From positions 124,001 to 188,000 of the forward strand of contig NZ_FZNY01000005.1 of the NCBI RefSeq assembly GCF_900188275.1: a stretch of 64,000 nucleotides of DNA. Direction: 5' to 3'. Positions 56,009-64,000 of this stretch are shown here, in pieces. The notes under the pieces are model-generated. The model was not told the DNA's origin. It saw only the letters and a program-made list of their open reading frames with translations, and searched no databases. Every line of letters begins with the position of its first letter. The first letter of the stretch is position 1. A program made the translations under genes and the position numbers. This DNA is from Dokdonia pacifica (lineage in GTDB: Bacteria; Bacteroidota; Bacteroidia; Flavobacteriales; Flavobacteriaceae).

Positions 56009-58420
56009 ATGATGAAAACTAACTACCTATTCGCCGCGTTTTTTTTACTTTCCCTCTCTTTAAGTTTTACTAGTTTTTCTCAAAACATAACACAAAGAGG
56101 TCCAAATAATCCAGGAGTTCCAACAATAGTACAGGTATCTGCAAAAGACTCTCTATATGTAATGAGAGAACATGTTGTATTACAACTAGCGAATGAACAA
56201 ATAAACAATGATCTCTTATTTTTCAAAGCATATCTTTTAACAGGGCCACAACAAAACAGATACAGTAACAGTCGTGTATTACATATTGAACTCCAAGATA
56301 CAGATGGAACTACGGTTAAAAAGCAATTTCATGAAATTGTAAACGGAATGGTAGCGGGTAATATCATAGTACCTAAACGAACAAAAGAAGGAAATTATAC
56401 GGTAAAAGCATACACACAGTGGATGAAGAATTATAGTGACACTCCGTATACCCAAAAGCACATACAAATTGGAGATGCATTTGATGATACTAACATTGCT
56501 CCCAAAAATACAATTACCATTCTTCCAGAGGGAGGGACCTTCTTACAAGGGTATAAAAATAAAATAGCATTTCAGATACCATCTCAACTTGTGAGCAATG
56601 ATGGTACACTTGGAACAATCATAGATAGTCAGGATAATACGATTATCAAAGTACAGGACTATGATGCTGGTTCAGGTATTGCATTTTTAGAACCTAAAAA
56701 TGGGGAACGCTATTTTTTAAAATTAGACAATGGCACCACCTATCCCTTACCTAACAGTGAAGACCAAGGTCATCTATTACGTATTAATAATATAGCACCT
56801 GCTATTGCTAGTATTCAAGTAGTACGTACTGAAAAAGCACAAAAAACACCACTCAAACTTGTGGGAACACTTCGAGGTGTACCCTATTTTGAGAAGAAAA
56901 TCAATTTCACTAAAAATAGTGCAGATATAAAACTAGATAAAGAAAAAATACCAAGAGGTATCTTACAACTTCAATTGATTGATTTAGAAGGAAATTTAAT
57001 AGCCAAAAGACCTATTTGGATAGAAGGACAATCCCTACAAATCACAATGGATCAAGTCGCTTCTACTGACAATGAAGTTACATATAAAGTAAAAGTGACC
57101 GATCAAAAAAATAAGCCTGTAAAAACTGAAGTAGCACTTAGTATTATTTCTGAAGGAGATAAAAGTACTAGCATAAAAGAAACCGATCTCTTTTCTTCAC
57201 TATCCCAAGAACGCAATGCTACCACAGAAAGGAATAGACGCTTTTTACAAGATATGAGAGTGCTTATTGCACATCAAGATAATGGCACAGAAGCTTCTAT
57301 AATGACAGATAATATAACATATCCTATTCAAAAAGGACTTCGTGTAATAGGATACGCTTATGATCTTAATAATAAACTATTAATCAATACACCCGTTCAA
57401 GTGATGTTTACCAATGAAAATGGTATTTCTATCGAAGAGACGACCACAGATGCAAACGGGGTTTTAAGAGTAGATAATATTCAGATTGATGGAGAAACAA
57501 CACTCGTATGTAGAACCAAAGCTGATGATACAAAATCCAGATTGGTACAATTAGAACGTATTGAAGATGCTTTTTATGTAGATCCTGAAAAAGAAAAGGC
57601 AAGAATAAAAGAAGCAAAAAGAGGTTCAAAGAAAGAACGTAATGTATCTCAAGAAGAAAAAGAACTTGCTGTAAAACCATTTGATACTTCAGGAACGCTT
57701 GTTTTATATGAAGTACCATTAACTGGGAAAAAAACAAAAGAAGCACCTCCAACAGAAACACCTTCTGTGTATGGCGTAAAGCCACCTAAGCACCGAATAA
57801 TATACCAAGATCCTGATAAACCAAAGCAAGTTGGCGAATTACTATTAAGAATTCCTGGCGTTATTGTTTCTGGCCTCGGTGATATATCTCCTACTGTTTC
57901 TATTCCTCGTGCATCTGGCTCTCCGTTATTTGTAGTAGACGGGTTTCCTATCACACAAGCAAGTAATGGTTTTGGCAATTCATTTACTGGCGGTATTTTA
58001 TCAAGTGCCCCAAGATCAAATTTAAATGACCTTCTAGCCGTGGTAAATTATTCGGATATCCAACGTATTGAAGTGTTGATTGGTCCAGACGCTGCTATTT
58101 ATGGCTCTAGAGGCGCTGGAGGAGTAATTGCTGTATATACGCGTTTTGCAGAAGATACTTTTATTCCTAGAAAAAATGCGCAACTTGAGTTTCAGGGATA
58201 TGAACCTGTAGTTGCTTTTGAAGAATACCAACAAAACCTTTCTAAAAGAGAACGTGAAAATGCTGCTGTACTTTACTGGAATCCATCTATAGAAACCAAT
58301 GAAAACGGCGAGGCAATGATTACCTTACCTATCACGGATACTACAAAACCACTGAAAGTAAAAGCCACCACCATTAATCAAAAAGGCAACGTGGGTATAC
58401 TACAGACCTCACTTAACTAA
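56009..58420 (+). CDS. Exported macroglobulin-like protein with C-terminal TonB plug domain, no barrel
   Basis: The 803-residue protein has a signal peptide (to about residue 25, SFSQ). Residues 40-560 contain MG2-like macroglobulin beta-domains (for example SKDSLYVMREHVVLQLANE, and the mid repeats). Residues about 610-710 are a TonB-dependent receptor plug (IPGVIVSGLGDISPTVSIP, SPLFVVDGFPI, IQRIEVLIGPDAAIYGSRGAGGVIAVYT). There is no beta-barrel after the plug; the protein ends with another macroglobulin-type strand (NGEAMITLPITD). This arrangement is known in Bacteroidota but its function is not established. It might gate or interact with an outer-membrane partner. Confidence 0.8.
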   Translation: MMKTNYLFAAFFLLSLSLSFTSFSQNITQRGPNNPGVPTIVQVSAKDSLYVMREHVVLQLANEQINNDLLFFKAYLLTGPQQNRYSNSRVLHIELQDTDGTTVKKQFHEIVNGMVAGNIIVPKRTKEGNYTVKAYTQWMKNYSDTPYTQKHIQIGDAFDDTNIAPKNTITILPEGGTFLQGYKNKIAFQIPSQLVSNDGTLGTIIDSQDNTIIKVQDYDAGSGIAFLEPKNGERYFLKLDNGTTYPLPNSEDQGHLLRINNIAPAIASIQVVRTEKAQKTPLKLVGTLRGVPYFEKKINFTKNSADIKLDKEKIPRGILQLQLIDLEGNLIAKRPIWIEGQSLQITMDQVASTDNEVTYKVKVTDQKNKPVKTEVALSIISEGDKSTSIKETDLFSSLSQERNATTERNRRFLQDMRVLIAHQDNGTEASIMTDNITYPIQKGLRVIGYAYDLNNKLLINTPVQVMFTNENGISIEETTTDANGVLRVDNIQIDGETTLVCRTKADDTKSRLVQLERIEDAFYVDPEKEKARIKEAKRGSKKERNVSQEEKELAVKPFDTSGTLVLYEVPLTGKKTKEAPPTETPSVYGVKPPKHRIIYQDPDKPKQVGELLLRIPGVIVSGLGDISPTVSIPRASGSPLFVVDGFPITQASNGFGNSFTGGILSSAPRSNLNDLLAVVNYSDIQRIEVLIGPDAAIYGSRGAGGVIAVYTRFAEDTFIPRKNAQLEFQGYEPVVAFEEYQQNLSKRERENAAVLYWNPSIETNENGEAMITLPITDTTKPLKVKATTINQKGNVGILQTSLN

Positions 58421-58432
58421 TATGTTTCTGGG

Positions 58433-58499
58433 TACGCTTTCGCGAAAGCGTAGATAGGAAATTCACGACCAAAAAGGGAGAATGAAATGGTAAAGCATA
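58433..58499 (+). repeat. Long composite form of the iterated palindrome
   Basis: The 20-mer palindrome at 58433-58452 is followed by a conserved half (TTCACGACCAAAAAGGGAG, then AATGAAATGGTAAAGC) ending 58499. It aligns with 60297-60361 and with the inverse of 22170-22235; all start TACGCTTT and end AAAGCRTA. It lies just past the TonB-plug gene. Confidence 0.9.
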
Positions 58500-58537
58500 C
58501 AGAAAAATCATAAATAAATAATATTATTTTTTTATTC

Positions 58538-58558
58538 CTAACCGATTGTTTAGTTTTG
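58538..58558 (+). promoter_or_regulatory. tetR operator overlapping its -7 box
   Basis: CTAACCGATTGTTTAG (58538-58553), inverse half-sites around GATT with one mismatch. TAGTTTTG (58551-58558) fits TAnnTTTG. The operator thus covers the -7 element, which fits autorepression. Confidence 0.78.
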
Positions 58559-58576
58559 TATTGTTTTTGAAACCCT

Positions 58577-59140
58577 ATGGCTAGAAAAAAAGAATATAAC
58601 GAAGACGAAGTTATTGAAAAAGCAATGCGCCTATTCTGGCGTAATGGCTATGAAACGACTTCTATGCAGATGCTTGAAAAAGAAATGGGTATTAATAAAT
58701 TTTCTATTTATTCTAGTTTCGGAAGTAAAAATGGAGTCTTTTTAGAGAGTATTAAATGCTACAAGAAAAAACTAAACGATATTTTAATTCCTTTAAAAAA
58801 TACAACCAATGGCGTAGAAGGTTTAAAGCAATACTTTTATGATTTCATAGCTTTTTCTAAAGATGAGCATTTTGGAAAAGGGTGTTTAATTACGAATGCT
58901 GCCAATGAACTACAGGAAGATGCAGATCCAGAAATCAAAGCTGAACTCAGAAAGTTTACAGCCGAAATTAGAAATCAGTTTGCGCTAGCGCTACAAAAAG
59001 AGAAAAACCAAGATCCTAACACCATTGAAAAAAAGGCAGACTATTTTATTATCTCCATGTTTGGACTTGCCTCGGCATCTAGAGTATTTCAAAAAAGCCA
59101 ATTAGACAACTATATCGAAAACATATTTACAAACAGTTAA
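58577..59140 (+). CDS. TetR/AcrR family transcriptional regulator
   Basis: The 187-residue protein has the N-terminal TetR helix-turn-helix (DEVIEKAMRLFWRNGYETTSMQMLEKEMGINKFSIYSSFGSKNGVF, about 7-52) and a C-terminal ligand domain of the kind found in YxaF/TetR_C-like regulators. It is a repressor with an unknown ligand. It should bind the palindromes at 58538 (its own promoter) and 59159 (before the AhpD-like gene), which share CTAAC/CTAAAC-GATT-GTTTAG. Confidence 0.92.
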   Translation: MARKKEYNEDEVIEKAMRLFWRNGYETTSMQMLEKEMGINKFSIYSSFGSKNGVFLESIKCYKKKLNDILIPLKNTTNGVEGLKQYFYDFIAFSKDEHFGKGCLITNAANELQEDADPEIKAELRKFTAEIRNQFALALQKEKNQDPNTIEKKADYFIISMFGLASASRVFQKSQLDNYIENIFTNS

Positions 59141-59158
59141 TATTTTTTTAACCCATAA

Positions 59159-59174
59159 CTAAACGATTGTTTAG
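59159..59174 (+). promoter_or_regulatory. TetR operator before the AhpD-like gene
   Basis: Perfect palindrome CTAAACGATTGTTTAG with a GATT centre (the centre itself is not symmetric), 15 of 16 bases equal to the operator at 58538. Confidence 0.8.
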
Positions 59175-59210
59175 CTATTTTACAAACATAAATTACAAAT
59201 AAAAAAAAGC

Positions 59211-59759
59211 ATGAGTACATTAACAATTCACACTATCGAAACCGCTCCAGAAGAGAGCAAAGAATCTTTAAAAAATTCGGTTAAATCATTTGGGATGCTT
59301 CCTAATTTACACGGAGTTTTATCAGGATCACCCGCATTACTAGAGGTGTATAAAACTACACATCAGTTATTTTCAAACTCTTCATTTAATGCCGAAGAAC
59401 TCACTGTAGTATGGCAAACCATAAATGTAGAACACGAATGTCATTACTGTGTTCCTGCACATACAGCTATCGCACATATGATGAAAGTAGACCCTGCCTT
59501 AACAGAAGCCTTACGTAATGGAGAGGCAATGCCTACCGAAAAATTACAGGTATTACAAGACACTGTATTGAGCATTGTTAGAAATCGCGGTCATATTAGC
59601 GATGCAGAATTAGAAACATTTTATGCGCAAGGGTATGGTCAAAGACAAGTATTAGATATCATTTTAGGTGTTTCTCAGAAGGTAATTAGTAATTACACCA
59701 ATCATATTGCTAATACCCCTGTAGATGAACCTTTCCAAAAGTTTGCATGGACTAAATAA
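59211..59759 (+). CDS. AhpD/carboxymuconolactone decarboxylase-family protein
   Basis: The 182-residue protein has the AhpD active-site pattern: EHECHYCVPAH with C77 and C80, and H84, in the position of the CxxC thiol pair of alkylhydroperoxidase AhpD. A C-terminal helix bundle follows. Expected activity is peroxide reduction or a related thiol reaction. It is controlled by the adjacent TetR regulator judging from the shared operator, 51 bp before the start. A toxic organic compound or peroxide response is likely but not shown. Terminator at 59785-59820. Confidence 0.88.
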   Translation: MSTLTIHTIETAPEESKESLKNSVKSFGMLPNLHGVLSGSPALLEVYKTTHQLFSNSSFNAEELTVVWQTINVEHECHYCVPAHTAIAHMMKVDPALTEALRNGEAMPTEKLQVLQDTVLSIVRNRGHISDAELETFYAQGYGQRQVLDIILGVSQKVISNYTNHIANTPVDEPFQKFAWTK

Positions 59760-59784
59760 TTTCCTCAAGTCATATTTTATATAC

Positions 59785-59820
59785 AAAAGCAGTTGAAGAA
59801 ATAATCTTCAACTGCTTTTT
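59785..59820 (+). terminator. Terminator of the AhpD-like gene
   Basis: 15-bp stem AAAAGCAGTTGAAGA/TCTTCAACTGCTTTT with a 5-base loop and T-run. Confidence 0.9.
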
Positions 59821-59863
59821 CTTTTAAATGTTTATCTTGAAAATGAATTAATAACTTTAGACT

Positions 59864-60280
59864 TTGTTGAAAGCCATATTTTTTACTTTATTGCTAGTGC
59901 TTTTTTTTAGTTGTCAATCAAGTGACACTAAGGGATTAAAATTCGTCGCATTAGAGGCTTCAGGTAAATCAATTAATACCAGTTATGACTTCTGTTCTGT
60001 CGTAGCGATAAAACATGAATACTCTTACAGAATAAATACATGGGAATTTATAGTCAATGATTCTATCAAAATAGCAGAAGGTCCTTATATAAATACATTA
60101 GTTACTATTGATGATCATGGCGGATGTCCATATTCTTTTTTCACAGATTCAATAGCTATCGAAAAATGGTCGTTTTGGGATTTAAAAGGAAATCGTATTC
60201 CACCTAATCAAAGACTAAAAAATATCATTACCTCTAAAGACACGCTATGGGCTATGATAGATTTAAGTGACTCGCTTTGA
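59864..60280 (+). CDS. Small lipoprotein of unknown function
   Basis: The 138-residue product has a lipoprotein signal (LLVLFFSC, Cys17). The start is a TTG (59864, directly followed by a second TTG); no in-frame ATG would give the signal peptide. The mature part has no recognised domain and contains two further Cys (DFCSV and GGCPY), which may pair in the periplasm. It is followed by a long copy of the iterated palindrome. Confidence 0.6.
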   Translation: MLKAIFFTLLLVLFFSCQSSDTKGLKFVALEASGKSINTSYDFCSVVAIKHEYSYRINTWEFIVNDSIKIAEGPYINTLVTIDDHGGCPYSFFTDSIAIEKWSFWDLKGNRIPPNQRLKNIITSKDTLWAMIDLSDSL

Positions 60281-60296
60281 ATAAAACTTTTCTGGG

Positions 60297-60361
60297 TACG
60301 CTTTCGCGAAAGCGTACTTACAAGACTCACAACTGGAGAGAGAATGAAATGGTAAAGCGTA
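60297..60361 (+). repeat. Long composite form of the iterated palindrome
   Basis: The 20-mer at 60297-60316, then a partly conserved half (CTCACAACTGGAGAGAGAAT, GAAATGGTAAAGCG) ending at 60361. It aligns with 58433-58499 including a short shared flank (TTTCTGGG) on the left. Confidence 0.9.
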
Positions 60362-60434
60362 CTCAGTCTAAAAAAAATACAATCTGCTTATTTTAAAACC
60401 TCATATGCATAGAGTTACTATCTTGTGATCTCTT

Positions 60435-60824
60435 ATGAAAAAAGAAATTACATCCAGAGAAGATATTCATCTTCTAGTCACTACGTTTTATAGTCGCATT
60501 CGTAAAGATGTATACCTCGCTCCTATTTTTGAACGTCATATCCATGATTGGAAAGAACACTTTGTACACCTTACCGATTTTTGGGAGGCACAGCTCTTTT
60601 TCAAGAAAAAATTTACTGGGAATCCATTAGCAAAACATCAACAAGTGGATGCTGCAGAAGGATACACTATTCATGAACAGCACTTTGGTATCTGGATCAA
60701 TTACTGGATACAAACCATAGATGATTTATTTATAGGAGAGAAAGCGGCAACACTTAAAAACAGAGCAAGAAAAATAGGAACCTTCTTGCATGTGGGTATG
60801 TTTAATGCAAGACCAAAACAATAG
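60435..60824 (+). CDS. Group III truncated haemoglobin
   Basis: The 129-residue protein is a group III (P-type) truncated globin: FYSRIRKDVYLAPIFERHI in the B-helix region, TDFWEAQLFFKKKFTGNPL with the W and F residues, and the proximal His region HEQHFGIWINYW. The expected role is binding or chemistry of O2, NO or related ligands; group III members have been linked to redox and nitric oxide defence. Its stop is 2 bp from the convergent stop of the histidine kinase gene, with no terminator between them. Confidence 0.88.
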   Translation: MKKEITSREDIHLLVTTFYSRIRKDVYLAPIFERHIHDWKEHFVHLTDFWEAQLFFKKKFTGNPLAKHQQVDAAEGYTIHEQHFGIWINYWIQTIDDLFIGEKAATLKNRARKIGTFLHVGMFNARPKQ

Positions 60825-60826
60825 AT

Positions 60827-62992
60827 TTATACAATCTCTGTTGTAGCAATGGTATCATAGATTTTTTCAATAAAATCTGCAGTGACAAAGGGCTTTAAAA
60901 TATACCCATCCATTAATTGTCTATTGATTTTATCTTCGATCTCTTCTGTAGAGGCGGCCGTTAAAGCAATGATAGGCGTTCTATTTCCATTATCTCTAAT
61001 GATTTTTGTAGTTTCATATCCATCTAACTCAGGCATATGAATATCCATTAGGATACAGTCAAATGAGGTGTCTTCCAGTAGAGTGATTGCTTTCTCACCA
61101 GAATCTACTACTTGAGAAGTAATATCATACTGATCTAAAATCTTTTTAGTTACTAGTAAGTTAATTTTATTATCATCTACCACCAAAACCTTCTTATGCG
61201 CTAATCCTTTGGTCAAATCTTTAAGATCTTCATCTTTTATAATTGCTTTACTACTCTTAGATACTTTTAATTCAAAACTAAAGGTTGCTCCTTTGCCTTC
61301 TGCACTATCTATCGCAATCTCACTTTCCATAGCATCTAACATCCGCTTTACTATAGAAAGTCCTAAACCTGTCCCTTTAAAAGAATTTCCTGTTTTAGAA
61401 TGTTCTTGATAAAACTCTTCAAATATTTTTTCCTGACCTTCTTTAGAAATACCAACTCCATCATCTTGAATAGCAAAATATAGGGTTACCTCATCCCCTA
61501 TGGTTTCTACTAATTTTACACGAATTATAATCGTACCATTACTTGTAAACTTAATAGAATTAGAAATAAGATTGATTAATATTTGGGAAAGCTTTAGAGA
61601 ATCTCCTACTAAGACTTCTGGAATAGTGGCATCATATACTAACTGTACTTTATTATTGCTATCGCGAATGGCATACTCTAAACTTTCTACAATATCTAAA
61701 ATTAAAATCTTTGGTTTAAATTCTAAAAACTCTACGGTCATTTTTCCCGCTTCAACTTTATTTAATTGAAGGACATTATTAATGAGTGATAATAGATGAT
61801 TTCCTGAAAAATTGAGAGACTCAAGATATTCTTTATGACTACTATTCACGTTTTCTTTTAGTAATAGTTTAGAGAGTTCAATCACGGCATATAATGGCGT
61901 ACGAAGTTCATGACTAATTTCTGAGTAGAATTTACTCTTTACATTAGATAAGTATTCTGCTTCTTCTTTTGCTATTTTGAGTTGTTTGTTTTTATTAAAT
62001 ATTACATACACCGCTAGTAAAAGGATAACACTCACGATAATAAATATAATATTAGACACACGTGATTTCTTAAAAGCAATGGCTTGCTTTTCTTTTTCTT
62101 GATTTGCTAGAAATAACTTTTCTTCATTGTCTTTATTACGAAATTTCGTTTCTATTTCTTTAGCAATTTCTAATTCTCTAAACGTATAGATCGTATCGGC
62201 TACTTGCGTATATGACCGTAAGGCTAGAAAAGCATCTTGATAGTTTTCATCTTCAGAATAACGCTCGGATTGGGTTCTATAGAGCGTAGCTAGAATTCCA
62301 TAAAAATCATATTGCTTTGCGTAAGCGACACTCTCATCAAAATAGAACATATAATTTTCAACATCACCTTTTTCAAAGTACACATCGCTCAACCTCATGT
62401 ACAAATACCCAACAATAGATCTTCCTTTTACAAGTGTCGATTCTTTAGAGAGTCTATATGCTTCATTATAATAGATGAGCGCATTGTCATAATCCTTTTC
62501 AACATTATGTAAATACCTTGCATAATTATAGAGTGGATATATAAGTTCATCTTTATTCTGAGAAGCTCTTCCCAAACTTATCGCTTCTTTAAAATACACA
62601 TTTGATGTTGAGATACTATCCAATTCCCGATAAGTGACACCAATATCACTGGTTACTTTGATAGCATTTCCTACATCATCAGATTTAAGAAAATAGTCTC
62701 TTGATTTAAATAAGAAATCAAAACACAAGTTGATATTACCCGTATTGTAATATGAGTTCCCAATAACATTATATGCTTTGGCTCTTAAATGATCATTTTC
62801 AGTTGCTGATGCATAGGCAATGACTTGATCTGAAATTTTTATCGCTTCTCCGTAATCAAATTGATCAAACAATTTATAAGCGCGTTCTACCTCTTTGTAC
62901 ATAGAATCTACGATAACACTGTCTTGCACTTGAGCATAGCTAAAGCTATAAATGCTCATAAGTAAAGTACAGAGTACATACGTATATTTCAT
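60827..62992 (-). CDS. TPR-containing hybrid histidine kinase
   Basis: The 721-residue protein has a signal peptide (about 20), periplasmic TPR repeats (about 30-290), one membrane segment (313-332), a coiled linker, HisKA with the phospho-His H361 (SEISHELRTPL), HATPase_c (DDGVGISKEG, GTGLGLSIVK) and a C-terminal receiver domain with D650 (ILMDIHMPE) and K700. No separate response regulator lies nearby. Phosphorelay output is therefore through another protein. The periplasmic TPR sensor is a frequent Bacteroidota design; the signal is unknown. Confidence 0.94.
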   Translation of the reverse strand: MKYTYVLCTLLMSIYSFSYAQVQDSVIVDSMYKEVERAYKLFDQFDYGEAIKISDQVIAYASATENDHLRAKAYNVIGNSYYNTGNINLCFDFLFKSRDYFLKSDDVGNAIKVTSDIGVTYRELDSISTSNVYFKEAISLGRASQNKDELIYPLYNYARYLHNVEKDYDNALIYYNEAYRLSKESTLVKGRSIVGYLYMRLSDVYFEKGDVENYMFYFDESVAYAKQYDFYGILATLYRTQSERYSEDENYQDAFLALRSYTQVADTIYTFRELEIAKEIETKFRNKDNEEKLFLANQEKEKQAIAFKKSRVSNIIFIIVSVILLLAVYVIFNKNKQLKIAKEEAEYLSNVKSKFYSEISHELRTPLYAVIELSKLLLKENVNSSHKEYLESLNFSGNHLLSLINNVLQLNKVEAGKMTVEFLEFKPKILILDIVESLEYAIRDSNNKVQLVYDATIPEVLVGDSLKLSQILINLISNSIKFTSNGTIIIRVKLVETIGDEVTLYFAIQDDGVGISKEGQEKIFEEFYQEHSKTGNSFKGTGLGLSIVKRMLDAMESEIAIDSAEGKGATFSFELKVSKSSKAIIKDEDLKDLTKGLAHKKVLVVDDNKINLLVTKKILDQYDITSQVVDSGEKAITLLEDTSFDCILMDIHMPELDGYETTKIIRDNGNRTPIIALTAASTEEIEDKINRQLMDGYILKPFVTADFIEKIYDTIATTEIV

Positions 62993-63122
62993 TAATCAAG
63001 TTGGTTATAAGTCACTGTAATTTAAGTAAAAAACATTAGAAACCTTTTTTACTCCTTAAAATTATTACTTAATAAAAGAATGACGTTAACATTCGTTAAC
63101 CCTTTTTTATTGCATTCTTAGT

Positions 63123-63130
63123 TACTTTTG
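63123..63130 (+). promoter_or_regulatory. Bacteroidota -7 box for the retropepsin-like gene
   Basis: TACTTTTG fits TAnnTTTG, 14 bp before the ATG at 63145. Confidence 0.5.
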
Positions 63131-63144
63131 AAAAAAACAATTTC

Positions 63145-64000
63145 ATGAGAAGTTACCTTTTTCTACTCTTTTTAAGTAGTACAATACTCGCCAATAGTCA
63201 AGTCACAAGTATCCCATTTGAAAAAAGAGGTTTAGTGTATATACCTGTACAAGTACCTGGAAAAGACACGGCACTCACATTTGTTTTTGATACTGGAGCT
63301 TCTACGGCCGTTATGGATAAAGCAGTTGCAACACGTTTAGGAATAAAAGCAGATACCAAACAATATGCGACTGGAGCATCAGGTTCTCAAGAGTATGAAA
63401 TTGCGATCAATAGAACACTTACCATTGCCGATGTAGATTTTAATAGATTAAACCTAGTACTGGTCGATCTTCAAGAATTAAGTAATCGTTCTGGTATGCA
63501 AATAGACGGTATTATAGGATATGATGTGATTAACGAGTTTGTGACTCAGTTTGATTTCGCTGAAAAGCAAATACACCTTTATAAGAACGCAAAAGATATT
63601 AAAGATACGACTGGATATACTGCTCATTCTATAAAAATGGATAGTTCCATTCCTAGAGTAACACTAGATTGCACTTTTAAAGATGGTTCTACAGTCTCTG
63701 GAAATTTTCTCTTTGATAGCGGTGCCAATCTAGGGATTCTTTTTAATACTCCTTTTGCAAAAAAACATCAACTAGAAGAGAAATTAGATAAAAAAATAAC
63801 CATTTCTTCTCGAGGACTCACAGCAACATCTACCTCTATAGTAGGATTGACAAAACAGGTTTCTTTATTAGGAAATACCTTTTCTGATGTCCCTATTAGT
63901 CTTTCTCAATCCACACAAGGTGTAAGCTCTCAAAAAGGTTTTGCAGGCATCCTTGGCGCTGATATTATTAATCGTTTTGATATGATTTTAGACTACAATA
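63145..64000 (+). CDS. Exported retropepsin-like aspartyl protease, C-terminus cut by window edge
   Basis: The open frame begins MRSYLFLLFLSSTILANSQ (signal peptide) and runs off the window end after about 285 codons. It has two aspartyl protease half-sites, FDTGAS (about residue 49-54) and FDSGAN (about 191-196), so one chain can form the two-Asp active site, as in pepsin-like and two-lobed retropepsin-type proteins. A PDZ domain may follow in the missing part, as is common in this Bacteroidota family. It is divergent from the histidine kinase. Substrate unknown. Confidence 0.85.
   Translation, partial: MRSYLFLLFLSSTILANSQVTSIPFEKRGLVYIPVQVPGKDTALTFVFDTGASTAVMDKAVATRLGIKADTKQYATGASGSQEYEIAINRTLTIADVDFNRLNLVLVDLQELSNRSGMQIDGIIGYDVINEFVTQFDFAEKQIHLYKNAKDIKDTTGYTAHSIKMDSSIPRVTLDCTFKDGSTVSGNFLFDSGANLGILFNTPFAKKHQLEEKLDKKITISSRGLTATSTSIVGLTKQVSLLGNTFSDVPISLSQSTQGVSSQKGFAGILGADIINRFDMILDYN

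Overview
The window is chromosomal DNA of a marine-type member of the Flavobacteriaceae (Bacteroidota). It is AT-rich. At least five exported proteins end in a type IX secretion (T9SS) type A sorting domain. Exported proteins and lipoproteins (many with an SxxC lipobox) are numerous. Several promoters fit the Bacteroidota -7 box TAnnTTTG. The housekeeping genes lysA, mnmA, yidC, pyrG and ychF look vertically inherited. I see no rRNA, tRNA, CRISPR array, prophage or intact insertion sequence.

Layout: 1-8.3 kb holds an M57-type metalloprotease (cut by the window edge), a LON-domain protein, lysA, an M23 peptidase, a class-A beta-lactamase-like lipoprotein, a PhnA-like protein and two T9SS proteins. 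8.6-15.7 kb holds a second M57 paralogue, a kinase/phospholyase fusion, an M43 protease, two exported RidA-domain proteins, a VOC protein and a divergent Lrp/AsnC regulator. 15.8-22 kb is a tandem pair of large M36 metalloproteases. 22.4-29.2 kb holds a small lipoprotein, an exported LEA-like repeat protein, a VOC protein, an NMO-type flavoprotein, a subtilisin, mnmA and a DUF3179 protein. 29.3-33.9 kb holds a YwqK-like MORN protein, two triple-FAS1 lipoproteins and a small exported protein. 34-43.7 kb holds yidC, pyrG, ychF, a GH113-like membrane protein, and two paralogous alpha/beta hydrolases flanking two double-glycine-leader Cys-rich peptides. 43.8-64 kb holds an M16 protease, a BCCT transporter, a Crp-like regulator followed by a tautomerase/SDR/NTF2 operon, an amidohydrolase, a CPBP protease, a TonB-plug/macroglobulin protein, a TetR/AhpD-like pair, a group III truncated haemoglobin, a TPR hybrid histidine kinase and a retropepsin-like protease (cut by the edge).

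The most unusual feature is not a gene. It is a highly iterated palindrome, TACGCTTTCGCGAAAGCGTA (core GCTTTCGCGAAAGC), with 14 exact cores in 64 kb plus degenerate copies. Eight exact cores are intergenic. Six lie inside six unrelated genes, and all six are read in the same frame as Ala-Phe-Ala-Lys-Ala. Comparison of two paralogues in the window, and of PyrG with E. coli PyrG as I remember it, suggests the palindrome replaced sequence without changing protein length. Three longer composite copies (65-67 bp) share a second conserved half. One degenerate copy seems to have become a terminator. The tandem M36 protease genes are bracketed by copies.

Regulatory sites that can be read directly include a paired TGAWTCA site before the Lrp gene, a CRP-like palindrome between the Crp-family gene and its likely target operon, and matching TetR operators before tetR and the AhpD-like gene. 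All functional statements rest on motifs and family recollection; no search was run.
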